A stretch of 64,000 nt of DNA from Pleurodeles waltl (taxonomy: Eukaryota > Chordata > Amphibia > Caudata > Salamandridae): the NCBI RefSeq assembly GCF_031143425.1, contig NW_027150001.1:62001-126000 (forward strand), in the 5' to 3' direction. Made by a program: the position numbers and the translations under genes. Positions 1-6,310 of the stretch are shown here, in pieces. Under the pieces are notes generated by a model. It searched no databases and was not told where the DNA came from. It saw nothing but the letters and a program-made list of their open reading frames with translations. The first letter of the stretch is position 1, and every line of letters starts with the position of its first letter.

Positions 1-110
1 AGAGGGAGCTGCAGCACTGGAAGCGGGAGCTTTAAAATACACAGTAGAATCGGCACACGTGTGTTTCTTCAGAGGAGTCACACAAAGGACCGCAAGGTTT
101 GTGTTATGTG
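1..110 (+). repeat. Right end of a preceding array unit (partial)
   Basis: These bases match the 5' flank of the later A-type tRNA-Lys copies, so the array continues to the left of the window. They hold a TTTAAAATA element at 31-39 and the palindrome CACACGTGTG at 54-63, which contains an E-box (CACGTG, 56-61). E-boxes of this form bind MYC/MAX-type factors that can stimulate Pol III genes; a role here is inference. Confidence 0.9.
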
Positions 111-183
111 GCCCGGCTAGCTCAGTCGGTAGAGCATGAGACTCTTAATCTCAGGGTCGTGGGTTCGAGCCCCACGTTGGGCG
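111..183 (+). tRNA. tRNA-Lys-CTT: tRNA-Lys(CTT), copy 1
   Basis: A complete 73-nt class I tRNA with discriminator base G and no encoded CCA. The acceptor arms GCCCGGC and GTTGGGC pair. The anticodon stem TGAGA/TCTCA closes the loop CTCTTAA, with anticodon CTT at 144-146, which reads AAG lysine codons. The internal Pol III promoter is intact: A box at 118-129 (TAGCTCAGTCGG) and B box at 162-172 (GGTTCGAGCCC). A T8 terminator follows at 192-199. From memory the sequence is the standard vertebrate Lys-CTT gene. It is convergent with tRNA-Leu, about 300 bp away. All eleven copies read identically over the gene body. The 5' flank is the long A type with an E-box about 50 bp upstream. Confidence 0.98.
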
Positions 184-191
184 CTGATACA

Positions 192-199
192 TTTTTTTT
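192..199 (+). terminator. Pol III T8 terminator of tRNA-Lys copy 1
   Basis: A run of eight T begins 9 bases after the gene end, which is a standard Pol III stop. A-type copies have T8 and B-type copies T7 at the same offset. Confidence 0.9.
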
Positions 200-297
200 G
201 TGCTGTACTGTTTTTTTATCTTCGGGTTCGCACCTCCAACAGTGGTTTTATAAAAATTAACAGCGCCCTTTCGGGACTTCACTTTACAATTTCGTTA

Positions 298-363
298 TTT
301 ATGTCTGCACACGGGCGGGGACGAGAGCTCTTTATGTCTGCACACGGGCGGGGACGAGAGCTC
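298..363 (+). repeat. 33-bp direct tandem duplication between tRNA-Lys and tRNA-Leu
   Basis: Two perfect 33-bp copies (298-330 and 331-363), each running from TTTATGTCTGCACACGGGCG to GAGCTC. A weaker third start follows. It recurs in every unit; in unit 2 the first copy has two extra G. Confidence 0.9.
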
Positions 364-468
364 TCTTCATGTTCACACTTGTAGGGGGTCGCTGCTCCCC
401 GTCCTCTAACTCCGCTGCTGCGCCGCACTCCCATGACCTGTGTGTAAATATGGAGAGTTTAAGTGAGC

Positions 469-473
469 AAAAA
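469..473 (-). terminator. Pol III T5 terminator of tRNA-Leu copy 1
   Basis: Five A on the plus strand give T5 on the coding strand, 8 nt past the 3' end of tRNA-Leu. In units 2, 4 and 5 an A-to-T change and a nearby change leave only T3 at this place. Confidence 0.85.
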
Positions 474-481
474 CAATGTTG

Positions 482-591
482 TGTCAGAAGTGGGATTTGA
501 ACCCACGCCTCCAATCGGAGACCAGAACACCCAGCTGAGGGGAAGAGACAGCTCTTGAGTCTGGCGCCTTAGACCGCTCGGCCATCCTGAC
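482..591 (-). tRNA. tRNA-Leu-CAA: tRNA-Leu(CAA) with 26-bp intron, copy 1
   Basis: A class II tRNA read on the minus strand from 591 to 482, with discriminator A and no encoded CCA. Acceptor arms GTCAGGA and TTCTGAC pair with one G-U. The anticodon stem CCAGA/TCTGG encloses anticodon CAA at 557-555, reading UUG. A 26-bp intron at 528-553 sits after position 37, the canonical eukaryotic site. Bases AAG of the loop plus the first intron bases AG can pair with CTCTT inside the intron, as the splicing endonuclease substrate requires. A long variable arm follows. The B box reads GGTTCAAATCC and the A-box region TGGCCGAGCGG. From memory the mature part is close to vertebrate Leu-CAA. A T5 terminator is at 469-473. 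Confidence 0.97.
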
Positions 592-599
592 AACTGAGA

Positions 600-1480
600 T
601 AGGTGGAGGCCGGATATGATATCATCACGCATGTGACACGCCTCCGCGAGCTCTGTTTCTGGGTTTTATCGGGGTGCCCTTTAGCAGGACACACCTTCGT
701 GTCTCACCTGGCAGCCAGGGCCCGAGGGCCCAACCTCACACTCTTTAACCCTAATCCCCGCTTTACACCAACCAGGAACCGCAGCCCTCGGCTCCGCTGC
801 CTTTCCAGTGCTCGTCTCTCGCTCCTCCTCAGAGGCTCGTGCCGGCTGCAGGGAACCCAAACTGCGCGCCACGGCACCCTGCTGCGCCCCCACAGCCACC
901 CAGGGCCGCTGTCCTCGCACTTGCTCAGCAGGGTCCATTATCAATTACCCCGGCCTCTGGAGTGCAGGCCGGGGGCGCTACGTCTGGCGCCTTCTAGGTG
1001 CTGCACTTGCTGCCTCTTAGCGACACACCGGAGAGCAGGATGCATTTAAGCATGCAATCTTCCATTCCGCTAAAGTCAACCATGCAAGTGCTTAGGAAAA
1101 ATATATCACCGCTCTCAACAGGCACGGACCACCTTCTCTGAGAGCTACCGCTCCCAGCCGCAGCAGAAGATAAACACCAAATACCCTGGCAGAAATCGCC
1201 AGCCGCACATGGGCCGGATTGCAGGCTACCCCACCGCATCTTCCTGCTGAGTTGGCCTCTAAGAGAAGTGGGCGCTTGCTGCAGCGTGGACTTTCCCCTT
1301 TCAGCAGGGGTCATCCAGTGAGGTCCATGGTCAGCCAGGCGATCTACCTGGCACGGTAGCTCAAAGCTGGCTTCTCTTGCTTTTAAAAGTGAAAAAAGCC
1401 CGACATTCCTCCGGCGAGTGGAACCCACCCCTGAACATGAGCCTGGAGTCAAACTTTGCCCATGTGAACAAGTGACACAC
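600..1480. other. GC-rich block with no recognised gene
   Basis: A GC-rich stretch lies directly upstream of tRNA-Leu. Open frames of 148 codons (603-1049, plus) and 152 codons (994-1452, minus) overlap each other, show no domain I know and have biased Pro/Arg/Ser/Leu content. I treat them as chance frames in GC-rich DNA. The same block recurs in every unit with only a few base changes. Confidence 0.5.
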
Positions 1481-2325
1481 CCATTTGCAGCACACTGTTT
1501 TCACACAGATAAGTATATGTGCATACATTTTTTAATTCCAGATCTTTTATTAGAAATAAAACAAAGAACAGAGACGAATAGCTTCAGTTGTTACCCTATA
1601 TGCCAGATTTCTTTCGATGCATGAACCAATCAGCTGTTTCCCAGTCTACGAAGGTATTACAGGTACGGATGGCATTTTGTGCCATTATGAGACCCGATGT
1701 TAATTCTACATTGATTGAACCTATATTTATGAGGCTGCATACGAAGTTATATTTTGAGAGGCTACTTATTTACCAAGTGTTCTCCTTACTTCACTGGTTC
1801 ACAAGATGCACACAAAATAAGATGACATTACATACTGTGTTCCAGTATCTGCTCAGTATCCACAGAGCATTGTGCACCTTATATTTAATGTTTTATTATG
1901 GAGTTTTGGTCTGTTTGAACATTAATACAAATACACATTTTTAACAAATGGGTTCTGTGGTTGTATAAAGTTTAGGTTAAGAATGTTTCAGAGTGAGCCT
2001 GGTGTAAAGTAATAAATTATAGAGTTGTTTTCCTTGGCACTTTTTTTTTAGAACACAAAAACAAAAAGTTTTTAATGAATGATTTTTGTGGAATCAACTT
2101 CATAACGCCTCTTTGTTCTACCCAGGGTCCTTGGTGTTAAGGTCCAGTTCTGGATTACAGTGCCTCCCACCTGCTGTGAAGCAGTCACTTTAATTCTTCT
2201 GTTGAGCCAACTTTCTCAAGTTTGTGAAACACAGTCACTATAAATACTACCGCCCTGTTCTTTATTTGTAAAAAAAATGTTTTCAGTTTATTAACACTTC
2301 CCTGGAAATGGTGCTGGAGCGTGGA
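1480..2325. other. AT-rich block with no recognised gene
   Basis: AT-rich sequence with AATAAA motifs (near 1555 and 2012) and T/A runs near 2041 and 2270. A 118-codon plus frame (1588-1944) has no recognised domain. This could be old transposon or 3' UTR-like debris. Some A/B haplotype markers lie here, such as the T-run length near 2045. Confidence 0.4.
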
Positions 2326-2328
2326 CAG

Positions 2329-2362
2329 CAGTGATTCCCAAACTGTGCGCTGTGGCACCCCG
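2329..2362. mobile_element. hAT-like terminal fragment
   Basis: The stretch beginning CAGTGATTCCCAAACTGTG and reaching a GGCACCCCG-type tract resembles the termini of hAT non-autonomous elements. It sits exactly where similarity to the gag remnant ends, so it may mark an insertion or truncation point. I see no matching second terminus or target duplication, so only one end is supported. It recurs in every unit at the equivalent place. Confidence 0.45.
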
Positions 2363-2363
2363 A

Positions 2364-3368
2364 AAGTTCCTTGAGAAAAGGAGAGCCAAAAAGCAGTACC
2401 TCAGCCAAAGGACCTGATTCAGACGAGGCCAAATCTGTCAGTTTGGGATCCATCTTGATTAAAAATGGAGCGCCGCCACTCACTAGAGATAGCTCACTTT
2501 GGGTTTTCCAGAAAGCACAAGGCTCTCTGGGCCCAACCAACCAGAACTTCAGGGTTAACAGGGATACCTGATGCCTTAGCCTAAAAACCCAGCTCCAAGA
2601 TCTTAGTAGGAGGGCCTGAGACATCCAGGAGTTTGTCATGACAGCCTCACCAGGCACGATCAATGCCCTTTTTAAGGTCTTTGGAGAAATTCTTAAGATA
2701 GGTTACCAGGGTGGGATCTATCTCCGTAGTCTCAGTAACCTTTGAGGGAAAATCATGTCTAGGACATTCAGATCTCAGCCGAGACCTGACATCTTTGTCG
2801 AAACAATGCCGAATGTGTGCTTGAACGTATTCGGCTACCTCCGAAGGCGGAGCCCAGGAGTAAGATCTAGGGCGGACAGTATCTTCGGGTTCGAAAGTGA
2901 GTACTTTCAGAGGCTGAGAAGCCACTTGAGTGTGCCGTGATTTGGCTTTTCATTTACAGGGAGGAGAATCAGTGTCCTTATCCGGATTGTTAGAGGAAGA
3001 CGAGGAATCTGAATCCTCCTTACTCTCAGCTCTTAGATGAAGAGACTATGAGGATGAGAAACAGTTCGCCCTAGTCAAGGATTCTACAATTTGTTCAAAT
3101 CAGCTTGGTGAGGGTTTGCAACAGAACTTGAGCCGGAAGGGTCTTGCGAAAACGGCAGCTCTTCCTGGCTGCTGCAATGTGGGACCCAGCCCTGCTGATC
3201 AGTGAAACCCAATAAGAGATGCTTAATCGTCTGGGTAGCTTTATCTAAGGCCACATTGACTGTGTGCCGAACACCAGCATCGAGGGCATAGACAAGGTCT
3301 CGCTCAAATGACCCCACGGAGTCATCATAAAAGGTAACTTCCCCAGATTCTCCTTCATAACCATCCAT
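2364..3368 (-). pseudogene. Degraded DIRS-type retrotransposon gag remnant, unit 1
   Basis: Read from 3368 down to 2364, this resembles the gag-like first protein of DIRS (tyrosine recombinase) retrotransposons as I remember them from amphibian genomes. It begins with an ATG at 3368-3366 and a segment containing SVGSFERDLVYALDAGVRHT. An acidic Ser-rich stretch follows, then EVAEYVQAHIRHCFDKDV, KDLKKGIDRAW, DKLLDVSGPPTKILELGF, VGWAQRALCFLENPK, and DPKLTDLASSESGP with LLFG and FLKELS. In-frame stops at 3084, 2952-2950, 2649-2647, 2583-2581 and 2496-2494, plus a frameshift near 2460, make it non-functional. No reverse transcriptase, RNase H or recombinase part is present. It ends at the hAT-like fragment. 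The family call is inference by motif memory. Confidence 0.7.
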
Positions 3369-3377
3369 GCTGTAGAG

Positions 3378-3603
3378 CAGTGGTTCCCAACCTGTGGTCC
3401 GGGGACCCCTAGGAGTCCGCAAAGCCTCCTCTGGGGGCCGTGATTACTTAGAAAATCAAATAATAGTAACAGATTAGGTCCCCAGCTTTCAGTAATGACT
3501 CAGTGGGGGGTCCCCAGATTCCAATAATGGTTCATTGGGGGTCCCCAGGTTCCAGTAGTGATAAAGTGGGGGTTCACACAAGTCAAAAGGTTGGGAAGCA
3601 CTG
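3378..3603. mobile_element. 226-bp hAT-type MITE, unit 1
   Basis: A short non-autonomous DNA element with near-perfect 16-bp terminal inverted repeats: CAGTGGTTCCCAACCT at 3378-3393 and, inverted, CAGTGCTTCCCAACCT at 3603-3588. It is flanked by a perfect 8-bp target-site duplication CTGTAGAG (3370-3377 and 3604-3611), the size made by hAT transposases. It has no coding capacity. The interior has repeated GGGGGTCCCCAG-like blocks. It landed 1 bp upstream of the gag start codon at 3368, so it is younger than the DIRS insertion. Every complete unit has it, so it predates amplification of the array. Confidence 0.9.
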
Positions 3604-3611
3604 CTGTAGAG

Positions 3612-3840
3612 TGTCAGGTCAGAAAAGTGGGAATTTGAAAGGGGCAGAGGAAACTGCCAATAGGAACTTCAAATAAAGTGGGAAGTAAAGCTGACAAACT
3701 TCAAAGCAGGCTAATATGCTCAGGGAGGGCCACAAGCCAGTAGTAAAGTGTGGGGGGAGGCCTGCTTAGAATAGAATAAATTCCACTAATAAAGTGGCAT
3801 TTGAGAACGGCAAAGTAGGTAGGGACGTGCGCAGGGGTGG
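3612..3840 (-). other. Possible DIRS leader upstream of the gag remnant
   Basis: This lies just upstream, on the minus strand, of the gag start and the MITE. If the gag reading is right it is probably the 5' leader of the same DIRS insertion. I recognise no terminal repeat, so the outer boundary is not fixed; the segment joins the duplicated tRNA flank at about 3842. A 102-codon minus frame across it looks like chance. Confidence 0.35.
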
Positions 3841-3841
3841 G

Positions 3842-4240
3842 CTGCTTTAGAGTATTTCCATTGAAGTAAAGAGACATAGACAGGCAGGCGACTGTAAGCG
3901 GAGACAGGTGCATATATGTAACCAGAGTCCTATCCAGAGAGTCAGATGCATATATGTGCACAGAGGAAAGTTTGGACAGACAAATGTATGTACCCAGAGG
4001 CAGGTCCAAAGAGACAGATACATGTATATACCCTGAGACAGGCTGAGCGAGAGAGATGCATGTTTGTAGCTAGAGGCAGGTCTAGGGAAAGTGGTCAATG
4101 AGACTGGAGCAGAGCAAGAGGTAGAGAAAGGGAGAGGATCATGACTGAAGTCAGAGGTCTTAAAAAGAAATGACTTCTACTGACAACACTCCCTGGTGCA
4201 TCACAGAAAAGAGATATATTGCCCAAGCCTAGCTAAAGGA
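3842..4240 (+). repeat. Diverged duplicate of the tRNA-Lys 5' flank
   Basis: The flank of the pseudo tRNA-Lys is collinear with the flank of the real gene. A block starting CTGCTTTAGAGTATTTCC at 3842-3874 matches 6024-6056 with few differences. Further along, the GAGGCAGG, GATGAGACTG/CATGAGACTG, AGAGCRAGAGGTAGAGA and CTTWAAAA blocks follow in the same order (about 4075-4165 against 6123-6213). The distance from the CTTWAAAA block to the pseudogene (about 81 bp) equals that in A-type Lys flanks (about 80 bp). The unit therefore contains an old duplication of gene plus promoter flank. Confidence 0.75.
3901..4087 (+). repeat. Degenerate ~36-40-bp minisatellite, unit 1
   Basis: About five diverged monomers of the pattern GAGACAG..TGCATATATGT..CCAGAG..AGTC, with ATG-rich cores near 3910, 3947, 3984, 4021 and 4057. 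It lies inside the duplicated tRNA flank, at a place where the flank of the real tRNA-Lys has no such repeat. Confidence 0.7.
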
Positions 4241-4313
4241 GCAGGGTTATCTCACTTGGTAGTGCACGAGCCTTTTAATATCAGGGTCACGGGTTCGAGC
4301 CCCCAGTTAAGCA
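4241..4313 (+). pseudogene. tRNA-Lys(UUU)-like pseudogene, unit 1
   Basis: This 73-bp stretch aligns without gaps to the tRNA-Lys(CTT) gene at 55 of 73 positions. The loop CTTTTAA gives anticodon TTT at 4274-4276. The structure is broken: the acceptor arms GCAGGGT and GTTAAGC do not pair through the middle, most of the anticodon stem CGAGC/TATCA is mismatched, and the outer two T-stem pairs are lost. The B box GGTTCGAGCCC is intact and a T7 run follows at 4321-4327, but the A box has lost its conserved G (TATCTCACTTGG). Pol III might still bind weakly; a functional tRNA is very unlikely. The homologous 5' flank points to origin by local duplication rather than retroposition. Confidence 0.88.
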
Positions 4314-4544
4314 ATCAGTATTTTTTTGTTTAAGGTTTATTCCAATTTTTTTTACAGACTTCCTGCTTTTCACCAATACTACTCAGGCTTTGAAAACACA
4401 ACTCCTGCAGTTTGCCTCACAATCTCTCCCATCATATTCCACAGCGCTTTCCACTCACGAAAGGTGCCTCAAAGCCGGGTTTAGCCCTGCCTCCTCTAAA
4501 CACATCCAGAAACCTGTACTTTAATCCCCAAAAATTCTAGCTAT

Positions 4545-4684
4545 TGCGTCACGAATTTTCAATTCTATTAAGGACACGGAGGCGCGGATTGTCACAGCAG
4601 CCAATCAATGTTAAAAACTACATATCCCAACATTCCCAGTAGTCCATAACATGCCCAATCCCAGGCCTGCTCTCCATATAAATA
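4545..4684 (+). promoter_or_regulatory. Candidate Pol II-type promoter module, unit 1
   Basis: Four promoter-like motifs line up on the plus strand. TGCGTCA at 4545-4551 is a CRE/ATF-like site. CCAAT lies at 4601-4605. ACTACATATCCCAACATTCC at 4617-4636 is close to the ZNF143/Staf consensus known from snRNA, tRNA-Sec and many Pol II promoters. A perfect TATAAATA box is at 4677-4684. A start is expected near 4705-4715, in a pyrimidine-rich tract. Motif order and spacing fit a real core promoter, but the transcript is unknown and I cannot recognise a proximal sequence element, so Pol II against Pol III type 3 is open. The whole module repeats in units 2-10. Confidence 0.45.
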
Positions 4685-4817
4685 TCTCTGCCTCCTTAGT
4701 CCTTCATCTTTCTTTGCAATAACCAAACAAAATAACCTGCACTCTAAGAATTGAAATCTTCCAACTCCAACGAAGAAAACAAATTGAAGCCACCAACCGA
4801 ACCCTGGTGCACGTTCC

Positions 4818-4940
4818 ATGCCGGTATCGTCTCTCCTAGTACTCATGCGCCCTTGTTATCCGATCCTGTTAATGAAAGGAAACAGTGCTAATAATCTGCT
4901 ATTGACTATTAAGAAAAAATATGGATGGCTATCTCAATAA
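4818..4940 (+). CDS. Hypothetical 40-residue small ORF below the candidate promoter
   Basis: This is the first ATG after the TATA box at 4677-4684; no ATG lies between the expected start near 4707 and 4818. The frame runs 40 codons to TAA at 4938-4940, begins MPVSSLLVLM and ends KKKYGWLSQ. It has a hydrophobic start and a basic stretch near the end, but no domain I recognise. The start context is poor (T at -3). The other units keep the frame with one change, Cys to Tyr at codon 13, at starts 10946, 17121, 23247, 29373, 35548, 41723, 47897, 54072 and 60247. Homogenisation explains that retention without selection. The region could equally be a first exon or a non-coding RNA. Confidence 0.15.
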   Translation: MPVSSLLVLMRPCYPILLMKGNSANNLLLTIKKKYGWLSQ

Positions 4941-4980
4941 TACATATAAAATCATCATATATGAATTGTGCTGTAACTTT

Positions 4981-5716
4981 CTGCATTATGCCAGCGTGCC
5001 CTATGCCAGTCTGTGCTTGTGATAGGTCCCATCTGTCCTTTAGGTCTCTAATTTGTGTCAGTCAGCCCTATGCCAGTCTGCACCTGTGATCCTTCTACAG
5101 CTCCATGCTTCAAATCTTTGCACAGTGCCAGTCTACCTTGTGCCAGTCCCGACGTTCATACTTCACATCAGTGCTGTAGCTATGCCCTATGCCAGTCTGC
5201 ACCTGTGAGGCTTATTAAACACCATATTGCAGCTGCCTACATTGTGCCAATCTGTCACGTGCCAGTCTGTAGCTGTGATGCTTCATATCAGTGCTGTAGG
5301 TCTTTGCATTGTGCCAGTCTGCCTTGTGCCAGTCTGCACATGTGATGCTTCACATCAGTGCTGTAGCTCTGCATGGCAGCAGTCTACTATGCTCCAGCCA
5401 TTCCTGTGATACTTCACATCAGTGCTGTAGCTCTCTGCATTGCACCAGTCTGCCCTGTGTCAGTCTGTATCTTGACACTTCACATCAGTGCTGTAGCTCT
5501 CTGCATTGCACGAGCCTGTCCTGTGCCAGTCTGCACCTGTGATCCTTCCACACCTCCAGGGTACAGGGCTTTGCATTGCACCAGTCTGTTCTGCACCAGC
5601 CTGTACCTGAGGTGCTTCTTGATTACAGTGGTGTAGCTGTCTGCACTGTGCCAGTCTGTTCCTGTGATGCTTCTGCGCAGCTTTGGTGCAGCTGTTTGCA
5701 CTGCGCCAGTGTGGCC
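4981..5716 (+). repeat. Degenerate ~65-bp minisatellite, unit 1
   Basis: Diverged monomers with the core CTTCACATCAGTGCTGTAGC, then a TCTGCATTG..CCAGTCTG..TGCCAGTCTGCACCTGTGATG segment. Clear core starts at 5281, 5348, 5412 and 5478 give a period of 64-67 bp; older monomers extend to both sides, for about ten or eleven in all. Spacers are not unique sequences, so this is not a CRISPR-like array. Cysteine-rich open frames across it are artefacts of the repeat. Confidence 0.88.
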
Positions 5717-6237
5717 TTCTGAGACAGTCCCTGCCAGGGCCTCACAAGCGCCCTGTAGCTGTGCTATTGAGTTGTACGTTGACTGTGTTCAGCTGTTGTA
5801 GCTCACTGTAGGCCGGCTGTGAGGCGCTGCGGGCTCAGTCTGTCCTTCACAGTCTCTCTGTGGGAGTGTGTGTTTGTCATGTCCTTGAATCCAGCGAAAA
5901 AAGGAAGTATAAATGAGATGCAGAAAAGCCCCATTCTCTAGCTGCTGGACAGACACGCGTCCTTGAGCCTCCTGCAGAGGTGCAGAGCTGCCAGGGGTGC
6001 CAGGGGCTGGAGGCGGAGAGCGTCTGCTTTGGAATATTTCCATTGAAGTGAAGGGAGAGGGCGAACGGGGAGCGGAGAGGCGGCTTCCTAGCAGTGAGTG
6101 TGGAGTGTCAGCTTGGTCCATCCAGAGGCAGGCAGGGGGTGTGATGAGACTGAGGCAGAGCGAGAGGTAGAGACAGAGGGAGCTGCAGCACTGGAAGCGG
6201 AAGCTTTAAAATAGGACCGCAAGGGCCCTTTAATGTG
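5717..6237 (+). promoter_or_regulatory. Upstream flank of tRNA-Lys copy 2
   Basis: No gene is seen here. The 3' half (6024-6237) is the homologue of 3842-4240 and leads directly into tRNA-Lys. It holds a purine-rich tract (about 6130-6200) and TTTAAAATA at 6205-6213. In A-type flanks 47 additional bases with an E-box palindrome separate that element from the gene. tRNA genes are driven mainly by internal boxes, so any role of these upstream motifs is modulatory and inferred. Confidence 0.45.
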
Positions 6238-6310
6238 GCCCGGCTAGCTCAGTCGGTAGAGCATGAGACTCTTAATCTCAGGGTCGTGGGTTCGAGCCCC
6301 ACGTTGGGCG
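6238..6310 (+). tRNA. tRNA-Lys-CTT: tRNA-Lys(CTT), copy 2
   Basis: The gene body equals copy 1. The 5' flank is the short B type: TTTAAAATA lies at 6205-6213, that is -33 to -25 from the gene, and the E-box is absent. The ten bases just upstream of the gene also differ from the A type. The terminator is T7 at 6319-6325. Confidence 0.98.

Larger units (their letters stand above)
111..6237 (+). repeat. Tandem array unit 1 (6127 bp)
   Basis: First complete unit, used as reference. It starts with an A-type tRNA-Lys flank and ends with the short B-type flank of unit 2. It carries private bases relative to most other units: G at 2024, A at 4097, C at 4316, G at 4855, A at 5051 and T at 5796. It therefore seems less homogenised than the inner units. 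Confidence 0.97.

Noticed and set aside
603..1049. 148-residue plus frame in the GC-rich block
   Set aside because: It overlaps other long frames on both strands, has biased composition and no recognisable domain. In units 2 and 11 its start region differs (138 residues).
994..1452. 152-residue minus frame
   Set aside because: No domain recognised; its persistence across units is explained by array homogenisation, not selection.
1588..1944. 118-residue plus frame in AT-rich DNA
   Set aside because: Composition follows the AT-rich DNA, with no motif I can name. I considered a transposase fragment but saw no catalytic residues in context.
2755..2940. 61-residue plus frame
   Set aside because: It is the antisense shadow of the gag remnant, which has the recognisable motifs on the other strand.
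4241..4313. tRNA-Lys-derived SINE head
   Set aside because: No SINE body or A-rich tail follows, there is no target duplication, and the 5' flank is homologous to the true tRNA-Lys flank, which favours segmental duplication.
4592..4846. 84-residue minus frame with aromatic-rich segments
   Set aside because: It lies antisense across the TATA/CCAAT module, and I see no promoter or domain supporting it.
5055..5636. Overlapping Cys-rich plus frames
   Set aside because: They are translations of the 65-bp minisatellite in several frames at once.
4981..5716. CRISPR-like appearance of regularly spaced repeats
   Set aside because: The repeats are degenerate, no unique spacers separate them, and the DNA is eukaryotic.
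5789..6121. 110- to 155-residue minus frame upstream of tRNA-Lys
   Set aside because: Low-complexity Ser/Pro/Ala frame in flank sequence. Its N-terminal extent changes with single-G indels between units (110 against 155 residues).
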